Shown here piece by piece: positions 17,737 to 27,563 of a stretch of 64,000 nucleotides of DNA (within the stretch, counting starts at the first letter, position 1; every line of letters starts with the position of its first letter). Origin of the DNA: a bacterium. GTDB taxonomy: Bacteria; Planctomycetota; UBA1135; UBA2386. The notes beneath the pieces were generated by a model. The model did no database searches. It was given only the letters and a program-made list of their open reading frames with translations, and was not told the origin of the DNA. The stretch lies in assembly GCA_030432695.1 (NCBI GenBank), contig JAUILN010000019.1, positions 62,001 through 126,000 of the forward strand, given 5' to 3'. The position numbers were made by a program, and so were the translations under genes.

Positions 17737-18237
17737 ATGAGCGACGAGAATCCCGGAGAGTTCATGCCCCAGCCCACCGACGAACACCGGTGGATCCAGG
17801 AACACGTCGGCACCTGGAAGGTCGACTGCAAGTTCTTCATGGACCCTTCGCAGCCGCCGATGCAGGTCGAGGCGACCGAGACCGTGGAGGCGTTCGGGCC
17901 GTTCTACATCGTGTCGCGCTTCGACTGCGAGATGTTCGGAGCGCCGTTCCAGGGCATGACCCAGATGGGCTACGACGTGGCCAACGGCTGCTACGTGTCG
18001 ACCTGGATCGACTCGGTCAACTCGTTCCTCTACCACTTCACCGGCCATCGTTCGGAGGACGGCAAGACACTGGAGTTCGAGGGCCGCGCCCCGGACCCCA
18101 TGTCGAAGCAGATGACCGACTGGCGGACCACCGAGGTCCACGCGGACGACGGCAGCCGGACCTTCGAGATGTTCATGACCCACCCCGGCTCGGGTCAGGA
18201 GATCCAGCTGCTGACGCACGTCTACCGCCGCGCTTGA
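17737..18237 (+). CDS. DUF1579 family protein
   Basis: A 166-aa protein without signal peptide. The DUF1579 pattern is clear: HRWIQEHVGTWKVDCKFFMD near the N-terminus, then VEAFGPFYIVSRFDCEMFG, FQGMTQMGYD and YVSTWIDSVNSFLYHFTG. The family forms a lipocalin-like beta-barrel of unknown biochemical role and is frequent in Planctomycetota and proteobacteria. Start MSDENPGEF at 17737 gives the normal family length. It is transcribed away from the sigma-factor operon. Confidence 0.88.
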   Translation: MSDENPGEFMPQPTDEHRWIQEHVGTWKVDCKFFMDPSQPPMQVEATETVEAFGPFYIVSRFDCEMFGAPFQGMTQMGYDVANGCYVSTWIDSVNSFLYHFTGHRSEDGKTLEFEGRAPDPMSKQMTDWRTTEVHADDGSRTFEMFMTHPGSGQEIQLLTHVYRRA

Positions 18238-18387
18238 GCCGCGAGACGCCGCGGCGGATAACCGACGGACCGTCCGCCAGCCGTCGAGGCCGGCGCGCGA
18301 GGAGCGCCGGAGGAACAACTCCTGAACCCCGGGGATGGACGGCAGTGCAGGAGGGTGTCTTCTGGAACGCCTTCGGAGCGCACCGCC

Positions 18388-20982
18388 ATGAACCGTCCGA
18401 CACCTCCCTCCCCGTCCACCGCCGGCTGGACACTTCTCGCCGCGCTCGGTGCCCTGGGCACCGCGGCCGCGCAGCAGCCCTCGCGGTCGCCGCTCGACAC
18501 CCCGACGGTCGTCTTCGACGACGCGACGCGGATCCTCGCGACCGCCGACCTCGACGGCGACGGCGGCCGTGACGCGGTCGGGATCTGGGGGCGGAACGAC
18601 GTCAACACCCGGATCCACGCCTACGCCAACGACGGCCAGGGCAACTACTCGCTCGGCTGGGAATACAACGACGCTGCGACCCTGCAGGACCGACAGACTT
18701 CGATCCGCATGGAGGTCGGCGATTTCGACGGCGACGGGCGTGACGACCTGGTGACCAGACTGGGCAACCGGTTCACGGTGCTGCGTTCCAACGGTTCGAC
18801 TCAGCTGCCGACCACCGTCGCGACCTGGTTCGAGTTCCGGGCCTTCGTCGACGGCGAACTCATGGTCGCCGACTTCGACGGCGACGGTCTCGACGACTTC
18901 GCGGCCGACATCGGCGGCAGGCTGATGCAGTACCGCAACACCGGCCTGGGCTTCGCCATCGCCGCCGACCTGCCGCTGCCCAACGGCAGCGGCGACCTCG
19001 ACGACGCGGACGTCGACGGAGATGGCGACACCGACCTCGTCATCGGACGACCTGGATGGGTCGACCTGGTCCTCAACGACGGTGGCACGCTGACCCTCGG
19101 CGCCTCGGTGCGGCACTTCGCGACGCGCACCGACCTGCCGCTGCGAGTGGTCGCCGGCGACATCGACGGCGACGGCGACGACGACATCGTCGCCTTCGGC
19201 GAATGGGGCACCTACTCGATCCTGCGCCACGGTCCGGCCGGCGTGTTCACTCGCGAGGGCCTGTTCCCCGGCGGACCCGCCACCGGCTTCGCGGATATCG
19301 ATGGCGACGGCGACCTCGATGGCGTGTGCTGCGGCGGTGGCGGCGGCAGCGGCAACTCCTACTACAACATCACACCCTCGACCTTCCACCTGTCGCTGAA
19401 CGACGGCACCGGCCGCTTCGCAGCGGCCTGGGAGATTCCGTCGTTCGGAGCTGCGCGTCTGGCCGCGGCAGAGGACATCGACGGCGACGGGGACACCGAC
19501 CTCGTCGCCGGCCGCGTGGTCTGGCAGACCCAACCCGACACGTTCGCGGCGCATCCGCGACCGCGGTCGGGATTGTGGATCCCCCAGCTCGGTTCGACGG
19601 TCGCCGACCTCGATCACGATGGCGATCCCGACGTCGCGATCTCCGACCAGAACGACTACCGGGCCCACTTCATCAACGACGGGACCGGGATCCTGCGTCA
19701 TTCCACCGCCGCGATCCAACCACCGGCCGGCTTCCAGTTCGCCGACTCGGGCTGGCGGGCCGACGTCGACGGCGATGGCGACGTCGACATGGTGGTGGCG
19801 CTCCGCGACGGCGCCGGGAACTTCGCGCGGATCGAGCTCTACCGCAACCTCGGCAATGGGCAGTTCGAGGATGGTGGTCCCGCCGCAGCCAATGGTTGGT
19901 CACCGTCCCCCTACGGCTGGGGCATGTCGCTGTCCGACCTGTTCTTCGACTGGGACGGCGACGGCGACCTGGACGGGACGACGATCTACGGCCAGATCGC
20001 CGACAACGACGGCACGGGGCAGTTCTCGCCGGGGCCGACGTTCTCCGGCGGAGACCCGATGGGCGCCGCCGACCTCGACGGCGACGGCGACCAGGACCTG
20101 ATCCTCGGCCGCAATGCCCGGATCGAGTTCTGCTACCAGACCAACGGGGTGTTCGGCGGCTTCGGGGACCGGCAGTGGTTCGGGGCCCCCGGCGACCGGG
20201 CCGGCAAGGTCGCGGTCGGTGACTTCGACGGCGACGGCGATCCCGACGTCGCCTACGTGAACGGCGGTCTGGTGGTCTGGGAGAACCAGGGCAACCGCAA
20301 CTGGAACGGCACCAGCCTCGTCGGCGACCCGCCGCTGACCTACTCGGTGAAGTTCGTCCACGCCGCCGACTTCGATCTCGACGGCGATCTCGACCTCGTC
20401 GCGGGCGGCGCCGACTTCAACATGTTCGTCTACGTCGAGAACCTCGGCGGCTTCCGCTGGGCGGCGCCCGCCCTGCAGCTTGGTGCCCTGCCGTACGTGG
20501 CGATGGACGGCGACGGTGATGGCGACGTCGATCTCTACGCCGACGGGATCGTCCGCAATACGTCCCGCGGCCGGAGCGCCGGCCGCCGCGAGCAGTTCGG
20601 CCAGGGCCTCGCCGGCACCGGCGGCGTGGTTCCCGTGATCGGTGCCGAAGGTCCGTTCACCGTCGGTTCCACGGTGCGGACCGTCGTGCGCGGTGCTCCC
20701 GGCGGCGCGTTCGCGGCATGGCTCTGGGGCATCCAGCGCACCGACCTGGCCGACACGCCGCTGCCGGGTATCCACCACTACTGCTGGCCACCGGTCGTCG
20801 CGTTCACCGTCGGCTTCAGCGGCAATCCGGGCGAGGCCGGCACCGGCGAGGCCGAGTTGCCCTACCCCGTGCTGCCGTCCGCCGCAGGCATCGAACTGAT
20901 CCAGCAGTTCCACATCCTCGACGCCGCGACGCCCGCCGGCATCGGCTACACCGGCGGCCTCGCGATCCGCTTCGGGAACTGA
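18388..20982 (+). CDS. Secreted FG-GAP/VCBS-repeat beta-propeller protein
   Basis: An 864-aa exported protein (signal peptide about residues 1-30 ending in TAAAQQ). It carries many Ca2+-loop motifs of the DxDGDGxxD type (DLDGDGGRD, DFDGDGRDD, DIDGDGDDD, DWDGDGDLD), the mark of integrin-alpha-like FG-GAP/VCBS propeller blades. The last ~135 residues, from FGQGLAGTGGVVP on, form a separate beta-domain similar to domains in the cytochrome at 30659 and the secreted proteins at 49671 and 54806. Start MNRPTPP at 18388 places the signal peptide correctly. Likely a cell-surface or extracellular Ca2+-binding protein; ligand unknown. Confidence 0.9.
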   Translation: MNRPTPPSPSTAGWTLLAALGALGTAAAQQPSRSPLDTPTVVFDDATRILATADLDGDGGRDAVGIWGRNDVNTRIHAYANDGQGNYSLGWEYNDAATLQDRQTSIRMEVGDFDGDGRDDLVTRLGNRFTVLRSNGSTQLPTTVATWFEFRAFVDGELMVADFDGDGLDDFAADIGGRLMQYRNTGLGFAIAADLPLPNGSGDLDDADVDGDGDTDLVIGRPGWVDLVLNDGGTLTLGASVRHFATRTDLPLRVVAGDIDGDGDDDIVAFGEWGTYSILRHGPAGVFTREGLFPGGPATGFADIDGDGDLDGVCCGGGGGSGNSYYNITPSTFHLSLNDGTGRFAAAWEIPSFGAARLAAAEDIDGDGDTDLVAGRVVWQTQPDTFAAHPRPRSGLWIPQLGSTVADLDHDGDPDVAISDQNDYRAHFINDGTGILRHSTAAIQPPAGFQFADSGWRADVDGDGDVDMVVALRDGAGNFARIELYRNLGNGQFEDGGPAAANGWSPSPYGWGMSLSDLFFDWDGDGDLDGTTIYGQIADNDGTGQFSPGPTFSGGDPMGAADLDGDGDQDLILGRNARIEFCYQTNGVFGGFGDRQWFGAPGDRAGKVAVGDFDGDGDPDVAYVNGGLVVWENQGNRNWNGTSLVGDPPLTYSVKFVHAADFDLDGDLDLVAGGADFNMFVYVENLGGFRWAAPALQLGALPYVAMDGDGDGDVDLYADGIVRNTSRGRSAGRREQFGQGLAGTGGVVPVIGAEGPFTVGSTVRTVVRGAPGGAFAAWLWGIQRTDLADTPLPGIHHYCWPPVVAFTVGFSGNPGEAGTGEAELPYPVLPSAAGIELIQQFHILDAATPAGIGYTGGLAIRFGN

Positions 20983-20997
20983 CCGGGCACCACCCGA

Positions 20998-21612
20998 TCA
21001 GAAGCGGATGCCCGCCCCGAACAACGCGTAGGGCAGCGGGCGGAAGGTCTGTTCGCGGCCCGCGTCGCTGCCGACCGGCTGGGTCAGCACGCCGGGCTCG
21101 ATGAACAGGTCGAAGCCGGCGAAGCGCGCGCGCAGGTCGACGCCGAAGTTCAGAGCCAGGCCGTCGGTGCCCTCGTCGTCGACGCGGTAGCCGACTCCTA
21201 CGCCGGGCGTGATCAGCAGGTCGACGTCGTCGGTGACCTCGAAGTCGAAGTAACGCCCCTTCACCGCCAGGCCGACGGTGGTGAAGCGCGCGTCGCCACT
21301 CGGCAGGCCATAGTCGATCGTGCCGGTATCGACGAACGCGCCGAGCCCCACCTCGCCGCTCTCTCCGAAGTGATCGAGCGAGACCCGCCCGTAGACCTCG
21401 CTGTCGGTGACGTAGGTCACGTCTTCGACCTCCGCCTTGCCCGCGCCGAGGATGCCGAGGCCGGCGGACAGCTCGAAGCCGCGCTTGCCTCCTTCGTCGT
21501 CACGCTGGAGTCGCGGCGGTGCACCCTCGGCAACCGACAGACAGCCGCTCACCCCGACGGCGAGGGACAGTGAGAGGAGCGAGGACGCCGTTCGGAAAGG
21601 GAGTGGTCTCAT
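20998..21612 (-). CDS. Outer-membrane beta-barrel-like lipoprotein
   Basis: A 204-aa protein starting MRPLPFRTASSLLSLSLAVG with lipobox V-S-G-C, so probably lipid-anchored. The mature part alternates polar and hydrophobic residues (FELSAGLGILGAG, YGRVSLDHFG, VGLAVKGRYFDFE, LITPGVGVGYRV) and ends in phenylalanine (LFGAGIRF), like porin-type or OmpW-like barrels. No family name can be given. It diverges from the protease gene at 21686 with about 70 bp between the starts. Confidence 0.75.
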   Translation of the reverse strand: MRPLPFRTASSLLSLSLAVGVSGCLSVAEGAPPRLQRDDEGGKRGFELSAGLGILGAGKAEVEDVTYVTDSEVYGRVSLDHFGESGEVGLGAFVDTGTIDYGLPSGDARFTTVGLAVKGRYFDFEVTDDVDLLITPGVGVGYRVDDEGTDGLALNFGVDLRARFAGFDLFIEPGVLTQPVGSDAGREQTFRPLPYALFGAGIRF

Positions 21613-21685
21613 GGCTCGGATCCGGGTCCGACGAGTATCCGCGGCCCCCATCGATTCGTCCCGCTCGATCCGCTCAGATCCACGC

Positions 21686-22549
21686 ATGCGATGGCAACAG
21701 GCGAGACGGAGTGATCGGGTCGAGGACCGCCGCGGTGCGGGCGGCGGCGTGAAGCGCGGCGCGACCCTCGGCGGCGGCGGCATCCTGCTCCTGCTGGTGG
21801 CCATGTACTTCGGAGTCGACCCCTCGCTCCTGCTCGGTCTGACGGACGCGGCGACGGGCGGTGCATCGCAGACCCGTTCCGCGGACTACCAGGGATCCCC
21901 GGAGGAGGAGCAACTCGCCGACTTCGTGGCGCACGTGCTCGGCTCGACCGAGGACGTGTGGAGCACCCTGCTGCCGCAACAGACCACCCACGACTACCGC
22001 CCCCCGACCCTGGTGCTGTTCACCGACAGCGTCCAGTCGGCGTGCGGTGTGCAGGGCGCCGCGGTGGGGCCCTTCTACTGCCCGGGCGACACGCGGCTCT
22101 ACATCGACCTGGACTTCTACTCGGTGCTCCGCGACCGCCTGGGCGCCGACGGCGACTTCGCCCAGGCCTACGTGATCGCGCACGAGGTCGGGCACCACAT
22201 CCAGAACCTGATGGGCACGATGCGCAAGGTGCATGCGCAGCAGACTCGGCTCGACGAGGCCGCGGCCAATGATCTCTCCGTGCGGCTCGAGCTACAGGCC
22301 GACTTCCTGGCCGGGGTCTGGGCGCACCATGCGGCCCGCGAGGGCCTGCTCGAGACCGGCGACATCGAAGAGGCGTTGAACGCCGCTTCCTCGATCGGCG
22401 ACGACACGCTGCAGCGGCGCGCCGGCGGACGGGTCCGACCCGACTCGTTCACACATGGCACGAGCGAGCAGCGGGTCCGCTGGTTCCGGAAGGGCTACGA
22501 GACCGGCGACGTGCGCGAGGGCGACACCTTCGCGGCGAAGCGGCTGTAG
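21686..22549 (+). CDS. YpfJ/neutral zinc metallopeptidase family protein
   Basis: A 287-aa membrane-anchored protein, the normal length for the family. The N-terminus MRWQQARRSDRVEDRRG is the family signature and fixes the start at 21686. One membrane helix (about 32-54) is followed by the catalytic domain with YVIAHEVGHHIQN, which is the HExxH zinc site, and a downstream LELQADFLAGVWAHHA segment that supplies the remaining ligand. Conserved cysteines occur in SACG and FYCPGD. The substrate of this family is not established. It diverges from the lipoprotein gene at 21612. Confidence 0.92.
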   Translation: MRWQQARRSDRVEDRRGAGGGVKRGATLGGGGILLLLVAMYFGVDPSLLLGLTDAATGGASQTRSADYQGSPEEEQLADFVAHVLGSTEDVWSTLLPQQTTHDYRPPTLVLFTDSVQSACGVQGAAVGPFYCPGDTRLYIDLDFYSVLRDRLGADGDFAQAYVIAHEVGHHIQNLMGTMRKVHAQQTRLDEAAANDLSVRLELQADFLAGVWAHHAAREGLLETGDIEEALNAASSIGDDTLQRRAGGRVRPDSFTHGTSEQRVRWFRKGYETGDVREGDTFAAKRL

Positions 22550-22562
22550 GACCGGCGCTCGA

Positions 22563-23309
22563 TCAACCCTGCCGGAGCGGCAGGGAGTGGGCGCGGCAGA
22601 ACCCCACGAAGTGGCCGAGGAACTCGTCGCTGAGCGGCCACATCGCGGTGGACTGGAGTTCCTCGACGCGGCCGTCGGCGAGTTCGAACTGCAAGGTCAC
22701 CTGGCGCTTCCCATCCCCCGTGACCTCGCGGCGCAGGACGATCTGCTGGACGTCGCTCCACGGCACGGTCTGCGGCTGGAGTTCGAAGAGGCCATCGACG
22801 GTCAGGCCCTCGGATGAGCCTGCGACCCGGACGCCGGTCGCCAGCGCGGTGAACGGCGCGGTCACCAACAGGAACGCGGCGAAGGCCAGGAGCATGCCGC
22901 GAGGGTTCTTGCGACCCCATCCCTCGGCCGCAGCCCCGGCCCGGCCCGGGAGCCCGCCGGCCACGACCTTCTTCTCGCGGCTGACGATGCCGCCGAGCCA
23001 GAGGATCGACAGGTACATCGCGACGATGCCGCCGGCAGCCAGGAAGAAGAACAGTGCGGGCAGGAACCAGATCCGGCCGCCTTCGAGCACGAAGCCGTCG
23101 GCGGGCTGGTCGGCGGACAACGTCGGCATCGACAGGAACGTCAGTCCGGCCAGCACCACGATCGCGGCGGTGTTGAGCGCATAGTGCTTGCGCAATTGCT
23201 CGCGGGTCGGGTCGGTGATGACTTCGAAGTCGGAGCCGGGCCCCATCCGGGTCCAGCAGATGGCGACGACGATCAGGACGGCGAAGGTGAGAACTACGAC
23301 GACGAGCAT
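22563..23309 (-). CDS. Hypothetical membrane protein with a PH-like C-terminal domain
   Basis: A 248-aa protein with four predicted membrane helices: an N-terminal one (MLVVVVLTFAVLIVVAICW), one near 48-62, one near 84-105 and one near 140-160. The C-terminal ~75 residues look like a small PH/bPH fold (GLFELQPQTVPWSDVQQIVL, then VTLQFELADGRVEELQS). No family recognised. It converges on the protease gene with 13 bp between the two stop codons. Confidence 0.65.
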   Translation of the reverse strand: MLVVVVLTFAVLIVVAICWTRMGPGSDFEVITDPTREQLRKHYALNTAAIVVLAGLTFLSMPTLSADQPADGFVLEGGRIWFLPALFFFLAAGGIVAMYLSILWLGGIVSREKKVVAGGLPGRAGAAAEGWGRKNPRGMLLAFAAFLLVTAPFTALATGVRVAGSSEGLTVDGLFELQPQTVPWSDVQQIVLRREVTGDGKRQVTLQFELADGRVEELQSTAMWPLSDEFLGHFVGFCRAHSLPLRQG

Positions 23310-23357
23310 GCGGACGGGAGGAGGTAACGTGGCGTGCGCGTCCAGATGCTAATCACC

Positions 23358-24677
23358 ATGCGCCACCGCTTCCTACTCACCCTCACGGTGTTCGCCGGCG
23401 CGCTTCGCGCCCAGGAGCCCCCCGCCGAAGTCCACGCCTTCGTCGGTGCGATGATCCACCCGGTCTCGGGTCCGGCGTTCGACCGCGGCGTGCTGCTGGT
23501 CGCGGACGGCCGCATCACCGCGGTCGGCAGGATGGGCGCAGTCGACATCCCCGACAACGCCACCGTGCACCGGATCCCCGGCCAGGTCATCGTCCCCGGC
23601 CTCGTCTGCACGCACAGCCACGTCGGCGCGCCGGCCGGCGCCGACAGCTCGGCACCGATCCAGCCGGAGTGCCGGGTGCTCGATTCGATCGACGTCCGCG
23701 ACCCGGGGTTCCGCAAGGCGCGCGCCGGCGGCCTGACCACGCTCAACGTGATGCCGGGCTCCGGTCATCTGATCTCCGGACAGACGCTCTACGTGAAGCT
23801 GCGGAGCGGCGACACCATCGACGACCTGTGCTACCGCTGGGACGACGGTGAGCCGATGGGCGGACTGAAGATGGCCAATGGCACCAACCCGCAGAAGGAC
23901 CCACCGTTCCCCGGCACCCGCGGCAAGTCCGCAGCGCTGGTGCGTGCTGCCTATGCCAAGGCGCGCCACTATGTCGCGCAGAAGGAACGCGCCGCGGGCG
24001 ACCCCGCGAAGCTGCCGGAGGTCGACCTTCGACTGGAGGCCTTGGCCGAGGCACTGAGCGGCAAGCGCGTGGTCCACCACCACACGCACCGCCACGACGA
24101 CGTGCTCACCGCACTGCACATCGCCGAGGAGTTCGGCCTGCGCATCGTCCTGCACCACGTCTCCGAGGCCTGGAAGGTCGCCGACGAACTGGCCGCTGCG
24201 AACGCGCCATGCAGCCTGATCCTGGTCGACAGCCCGGGCGGCAAGCTGGAGGCACAGGACATCGAACTGCGCAATGGCAGGGTCCTGGAGGAGAAGGGCG
24301 TACCGGTGGCCTTCCACACCGACGACGGCATCACCGACAGCCGGATGTTCCTGCGGATGGGCGGACTGGCGATCCGCGCCGGGATGTCGCCCGAGGCCGC
24401 GCTGCGTGCCCTGACGCTGTCGGGCGCCGAGATGCTCGACCTCGACCAGCGCATCGGCTCGCTGGAGGTCGGCAAGGACGCCGACTTCGTGATCCTCGAC
24501 GGCGACCCGTTCAGCGTCTGGACCCGCGTGCAGGAGACCTGGGTCGAGGGTCGCCGCGTCTTCGACCTCGACGATCCCGACGACGCGCTGTTCGCCGAAG
24601 GCGGCCATGGCGCGAGCGACGGCCAGGCGTGGCACTTCTGCTGCTACGGCAATGCGACCAACGGAGGTGCGCGATGA
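23358..24677 (+). CDS. Secreted metal-dependent amidohydrolase
   Basis: A 439-aa exported enzyme (signal peptide MRHRFLLTLTVFAGALRAQ). It has the imidazolonepropionase-like amidohydrolase fold with the metal site intact: His86 and His88 in CTHSHVG, histidines in VVHHHTHRHDD (about 237-247) and in IVLHHVSEAW, and the catalytic Asp in FHTDDGITD. The C-terminal composite beta-domain ends with EVGKDADFVILDGDPF, the usual family end. The start at 23358 was chosen over MRVQ because it gives a proper signal peptide. It is coupled by ATGA to a paralogue. Substrate unknown; it probably hydrolyses amide or peptide-like bonds in the periplasm. Confidence 0.9.
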   Translation: MRHRFLLTLTVFAGALRAQEPPAEVHAFVGAMIHPVSGPAFDRGVLLVADGRITAVGRMGAVDIPDNATVHRIPGQVIVPGLVCTHSHVGAPAGADSSAPIQPECRVLDSIDVRDPGFRKARAGGLTTLNVMPGSGHLISGQTLYVKLRSGDTIDDLCYRWDDGEPMGGLKMANGTNPQKDPPFPGTRGKSAALVRAAYAKARHYVAQKERAAGDPAKLPEVDLRLEALAEALSGKRVVHHHTHRHDDVLTALHIAEEFGLRIVLHHVSEAWKVADELAAANAPCSLILVDSPGGKLEAQDIELRNGRVLEEKGVPVAFHTDDGITDSRMFLRMGGLAIRAGMSPEAALRALTLSGAEMLDLDQRIGSLEVGKDADFVILDGDPFSVWTRVQETWVEGRRVFDLDDPDDALFAEGGHGASDGQAWHFCCYGNATNGGAR

Positions 24678-25888
24678 GTTGCCCGCTCCGCTCTCTCGCG
24701 TTCGCTCTGCTCGCGATCGCACCGCTCGCGGCGCAGGACCTCGCGGTCCACGGCGACCTCGTCCACACGATGGCCGGCGCGCCGCTCGAGGACGGTGTGG
24801 TAGTCATTCAGGGCGGCCGGATCACCGCGGTCGGCATACGCGCAGAGACCTCGATCCCCGAGGGTCTCGAAGTCGTACGCGCCACAGTCGTCACACCGGG
24901 CCTGATCGATGCGCACACCGTGGTCGGCCTCGCCGGCTGGCTCAACCAGGACGAGGACCAGGACCAGATCGACCGCTCCGCACCGCTGCAGCCCGAACTC
25001 CGCGCGATCGACGCCTACAACCCGCGCGACCGGCTGGTCGAGTGGATCCGCGGTCTCGGGGTGACGACGATCCACACCGGGCACGCGCCGGGTGCGGTGA
25101 TCTCCGGCCAGACGATGGTCGTGAAGACCGTCGCGGCACCCTCGGACGACGACGTGCTGCAGCCCTTCGCGATGCTGGCGTGCACGCTCGGCGACGGCGC
25201 CAAGGCCGAGGGCAAGCAGGCACCCGGCAACCGCTCGAAGGCGGTCGCGATGCTGCGACAGCGCCTGCTCGACGCGCAGGCGTACCTTCGTAAGAGCGAG
25301 TCCGACGACCCGGGCAAGCGCCCCGCCCCCGACCTCGGTCTCGACGCGCTCGGCACCGTGCTCCGCGGCGAGATCCCGCTGCTGATCACCGTGCACCGCG
25401 CGCTCGACATCCGCACCGCGCTGCGCCTCCGCGACGAGTTCGGCATCCGGGTGGTCCTCGACGGCCTCGCCGAAGCCCACCTCGAGCTCGACCTGCTGAA
25501 GGCCGCCGAGGTACCGCTGATCGCCCACGCGCCGCTACTGCGTAGCCGCGGCGAGGCCGAGAACGCGACCTTCCGCCTCGGCGCGATCCTGCACGACGCC
25601 GGTCTGCCGTTCGCCTACCAGTCGGGCTTCGAGAGCTACGTGCCGAAGACCCGGGTGGTGCTCTGGGAAGCAGCAGTGGGTGCGGCCCACGGCCTCGGCT
25701 TCGAGCCGGCGCTGCGCGCGATCACGCTCGATGCCGCACGGCTGCTGCAGATCGACGACCGGGTCGGTTCGCTGGAGGTCGGCAAGGACGGCGACCTCGC
25801 GCTGTTCAACGGGGACCCGTTCGAGTATGCGAGCCAGTGCCTGGGCACCGTGATCGCGGGGCGGCGCGCCAGCTCGACGCCGCGGTGA
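24674..25888 (+). CDS. Amidohydrolase-like paralogue lacking metal ligands (probable pseudoenzyme)
   Basis: A 404-aa exported protein (signal peptide MSCPLRSLAFALLAIAPLAAQ), a clear paralogue of the upstream enzyme (shared VISGQTMVVKT, RVGSLEVGKDGDLALFNGDP). The metal-binding positions are lost: HSH becomes HTV (DAHTVVG), the HHHTHRHDD stretch becomes TVHRALD, LHH becomes LDG, and the catalytic HTDDG is replaced by QSGFES. It therefore should not bind the binuclear metal site. The ATGA overlap implies equal synthesis with the active copy, so a heteromeric or scaffold role is plausible. That is inference. Confidence 0.88.
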   Translation: MSCPLRSLAFALLAIAPLAAQDLAVHGDLVHTMAGAPLEDGVVVIQGGRITAVGIRAETSIPEGLEVVRATVVTPGLIDAHTVVGLAGWLNQDEDQDQIDRSAPLQPELRAIDAYNPRDRLVEWIRGLGVTTIHTGHAPGAVISGQTMVVKTVAAPSDDDVLQPFAMLACTLGDGAKAEGKQAPGNRSKAVAMLRQRLLDAQAYLRKSESDDPGKRPAPDLGLDALGTVLRGEIPLLITVHRALDIRTALRLRDEFGIRVVLDGLAEAHLELDLLKAAEVPLIAHAPLLRSRGEAENATFRLGAILHDAGLPFAYQSGFESYVPKTRVVLWEAAVGAAHGLGFEPALRAITLDAARLLQIDDRVGSLEVGKDGDLALFNGDPFEYASQCLGTVIAGRRASSTPR

Positions 25889-25979
25889 ATCTCCCGGATG
25901 AACCCCGGGCGACGAACCCCGTTGGGGGCCGCCCGGAGGGCAGAGCGGTTACCCTCTGCTCGCCCGAAGGAGCCATCCC

Positions 25980-27557
25980 ATGAAGACCCTGCACCTCGCC
26001 GCATTGGCCGCGGCACTCACGGCCGTCCCGTCGTCCGCCCAGGACACCGACTCGACCGGCCTGGACATCCTCGCCGCCGACCTGCTCGGGAACCGCATCG
26101 TCCGGATCACCTGGCCGGCGCCGGGCGCGGGCGAGCCGACCATCTCGACGCTCATCGCGGACGCTTCGGGAGCGACCGCGATCGCGCCGCATCCGTCTGG
26201 ACTGGTCACCTGCGCCGATGTGCTGACCGGGCGGCTGGTGATCTGCAGCGCCGACGGTGGCCAGCGCACGCTGGTGGAAGGACTGGGCCGGCCGCGGAGC
26301 CTGCGGGCGCTGCCCGACGGTCACCTGCTACTCGCCGACGAGGGCGACCGGCGCGTGGTCGAGTTCGGCAGGGATGGCAAGGTCGTGGCGGAGCGACGCG
26401 GAGAGTTCGCACCTTGGGACGCGATCCGCACCGCCGACGGCGGCACGCTGATCGCCGACGCGACGACGCGCGGCTTGCTGGAGATCGACGCCGAGGGCGT
26501 GACGGTCTGGACGCGGCCGAACCTGGGCCGGGTGACGCGGGTGCAGGAGGTCGACGGCGGCAACCTGCTCGCGGTGCTGCCCGACGACGGCAAGGTGATC
26601 GAACTCGGTCGCGATGGACGCGTGGTCGCGACCCTCGAGGATCTCACCCGGCCGCAGGATGCGCTGCGCCTCGCGGACGGCCGCACGCTGGTCGCACTGC
26701 AAGGCGCTGTGCGGGAGTTCGACAGCAACGGAGACCCGACCGGTCGCCAGGCCTTGGTCGGCCTTCCCGTGGCCCTGGCGCGCGTCGGGGCGAAGGCCGC
26801 GTCGGTCCCGCACGAACCGGGCAGCATCTGGATCGCCGACTACTCCGAGAACGCGATCTTCGCGGTCGATGCGAACGGCGAAGAGTTCTACCAACTGAAC
26901 AACGTCTACGGCTGCTGGGACGTCGAGCCGCTCGCCAACGGCAACCTGCTGATCACGCAGTTCGCACTGAGCCGGGTGGTGGAGAAGACCCGCGGTGGCG
27001 AACAGGTGTGGAGTTACGAAGAGCTGCGCAATCCGTACGACGCCGACCGGCTCGCCAACGGCAACACGCTGATCGCCGACACCTTCGGCCAGCGGGTCAT
27101 CGAGGTCTCTCCGGCAGGCGACGTGGTCTGGTCCTACTCCGACGACGTGAAGCCCTACGACTGCGAGCGCCTCGCCAACGGCAACACGCTGATCGCCGAC
27201 GGCGACAACGAGCGGGTCCTGGAGGTGAACGCCGAGGGCGAAGTCGTGTGGGAGGTCCGCTCGCTGCCCTCGGCACACGACGCCGACCGCCTGCCCAACG
27301 GCAACACCCTGATCACCCAGCGCACCAAGCACCGCACCATCGAGATCGACTCGAATGGCGAGATCGTCTGGTCGGTCGAGCGCCTGTCGTCGCCCAGCGA
27401 CGCCGACCGCCTGCCGGACGGCACCACGATCATCGCGGAGAACGGCGCCGTGCGGGTCTTCGACGCCGAAGGCCACGAACTCCGCAAGATCCCCGTCTCC
27501 TGGGCGGTCGAGGTGAACGTGGTCCCCACCGCCGCACCGCGCGCCAGCGGCCGCTGA
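25980..27557 (+). CDS. Secreted beta-propeller protein with DADRLxNGNTLI repeats
   Basis: A 525-aa exported protein (signal peptide MKTLHLAALAAALTAVPSSA) preceded by a good ribosome site (GAAGGAG). The chain is made of about ten blade repeats. In the second half these take the form D-A-D-R-L-(A/P)-N-G-N-T-L-I followed by (V/I)-(I/L)-E-(V/I) and G-(E/D)-(V/I)-V-W, a pattern shared with arylsulfotransferase-like and NHL/PQQ-like propellers. The catalytic histidines of arylsulfotransferases are not evident. Probably a ligand-binding or structural propeller in the periplasm or on the surface. Confidence 0.85.
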   Translation: MKTLHLAALAAALTAVPSSAQDTDSTGLDILAADLLGNRIVRITWPAPGAGEPTISTLIADASGATAIAPHPSGLVTCADVLTGRLVICSADGGQRTLVEGLGRPRSLRALPDGHLLLADEGDRRVVEFGRDGKVVAERRGEFAPWDAIRTADGGTLIADATTRGLLEIDAEGVTVWTRPNLGRVTRVQEVDGGNLLAVLPDDGKVIELGRDGRVVATLEDLTRPQDALRLADGRTLVALQGAVREFDSNGDPTGRQALVGLPVALARVGAKAASVPHEPGSIWIADYSENAIFAVDANGEEFYQLNNVYGCWDVEPLANGNLLITQFALSRVVEKTRGGEQVWSYEELRNPYDADRLANGNTLIADTFGQRVIEVSPAGDVVWSYSDDVKPYDCERLANGNTLIADGDNERVLEVNAEGEVVWEVRSLPSAHDADRLPNGNTLITQRTKHRTIEIDSNGEIVWSVERLSSPSDADRLPDGTTIIAENGAVRVFDAEGHELRKIPVSWAVEVNVVPTAAPRASGR

Positions 27558-27563
27558 GGCCGC

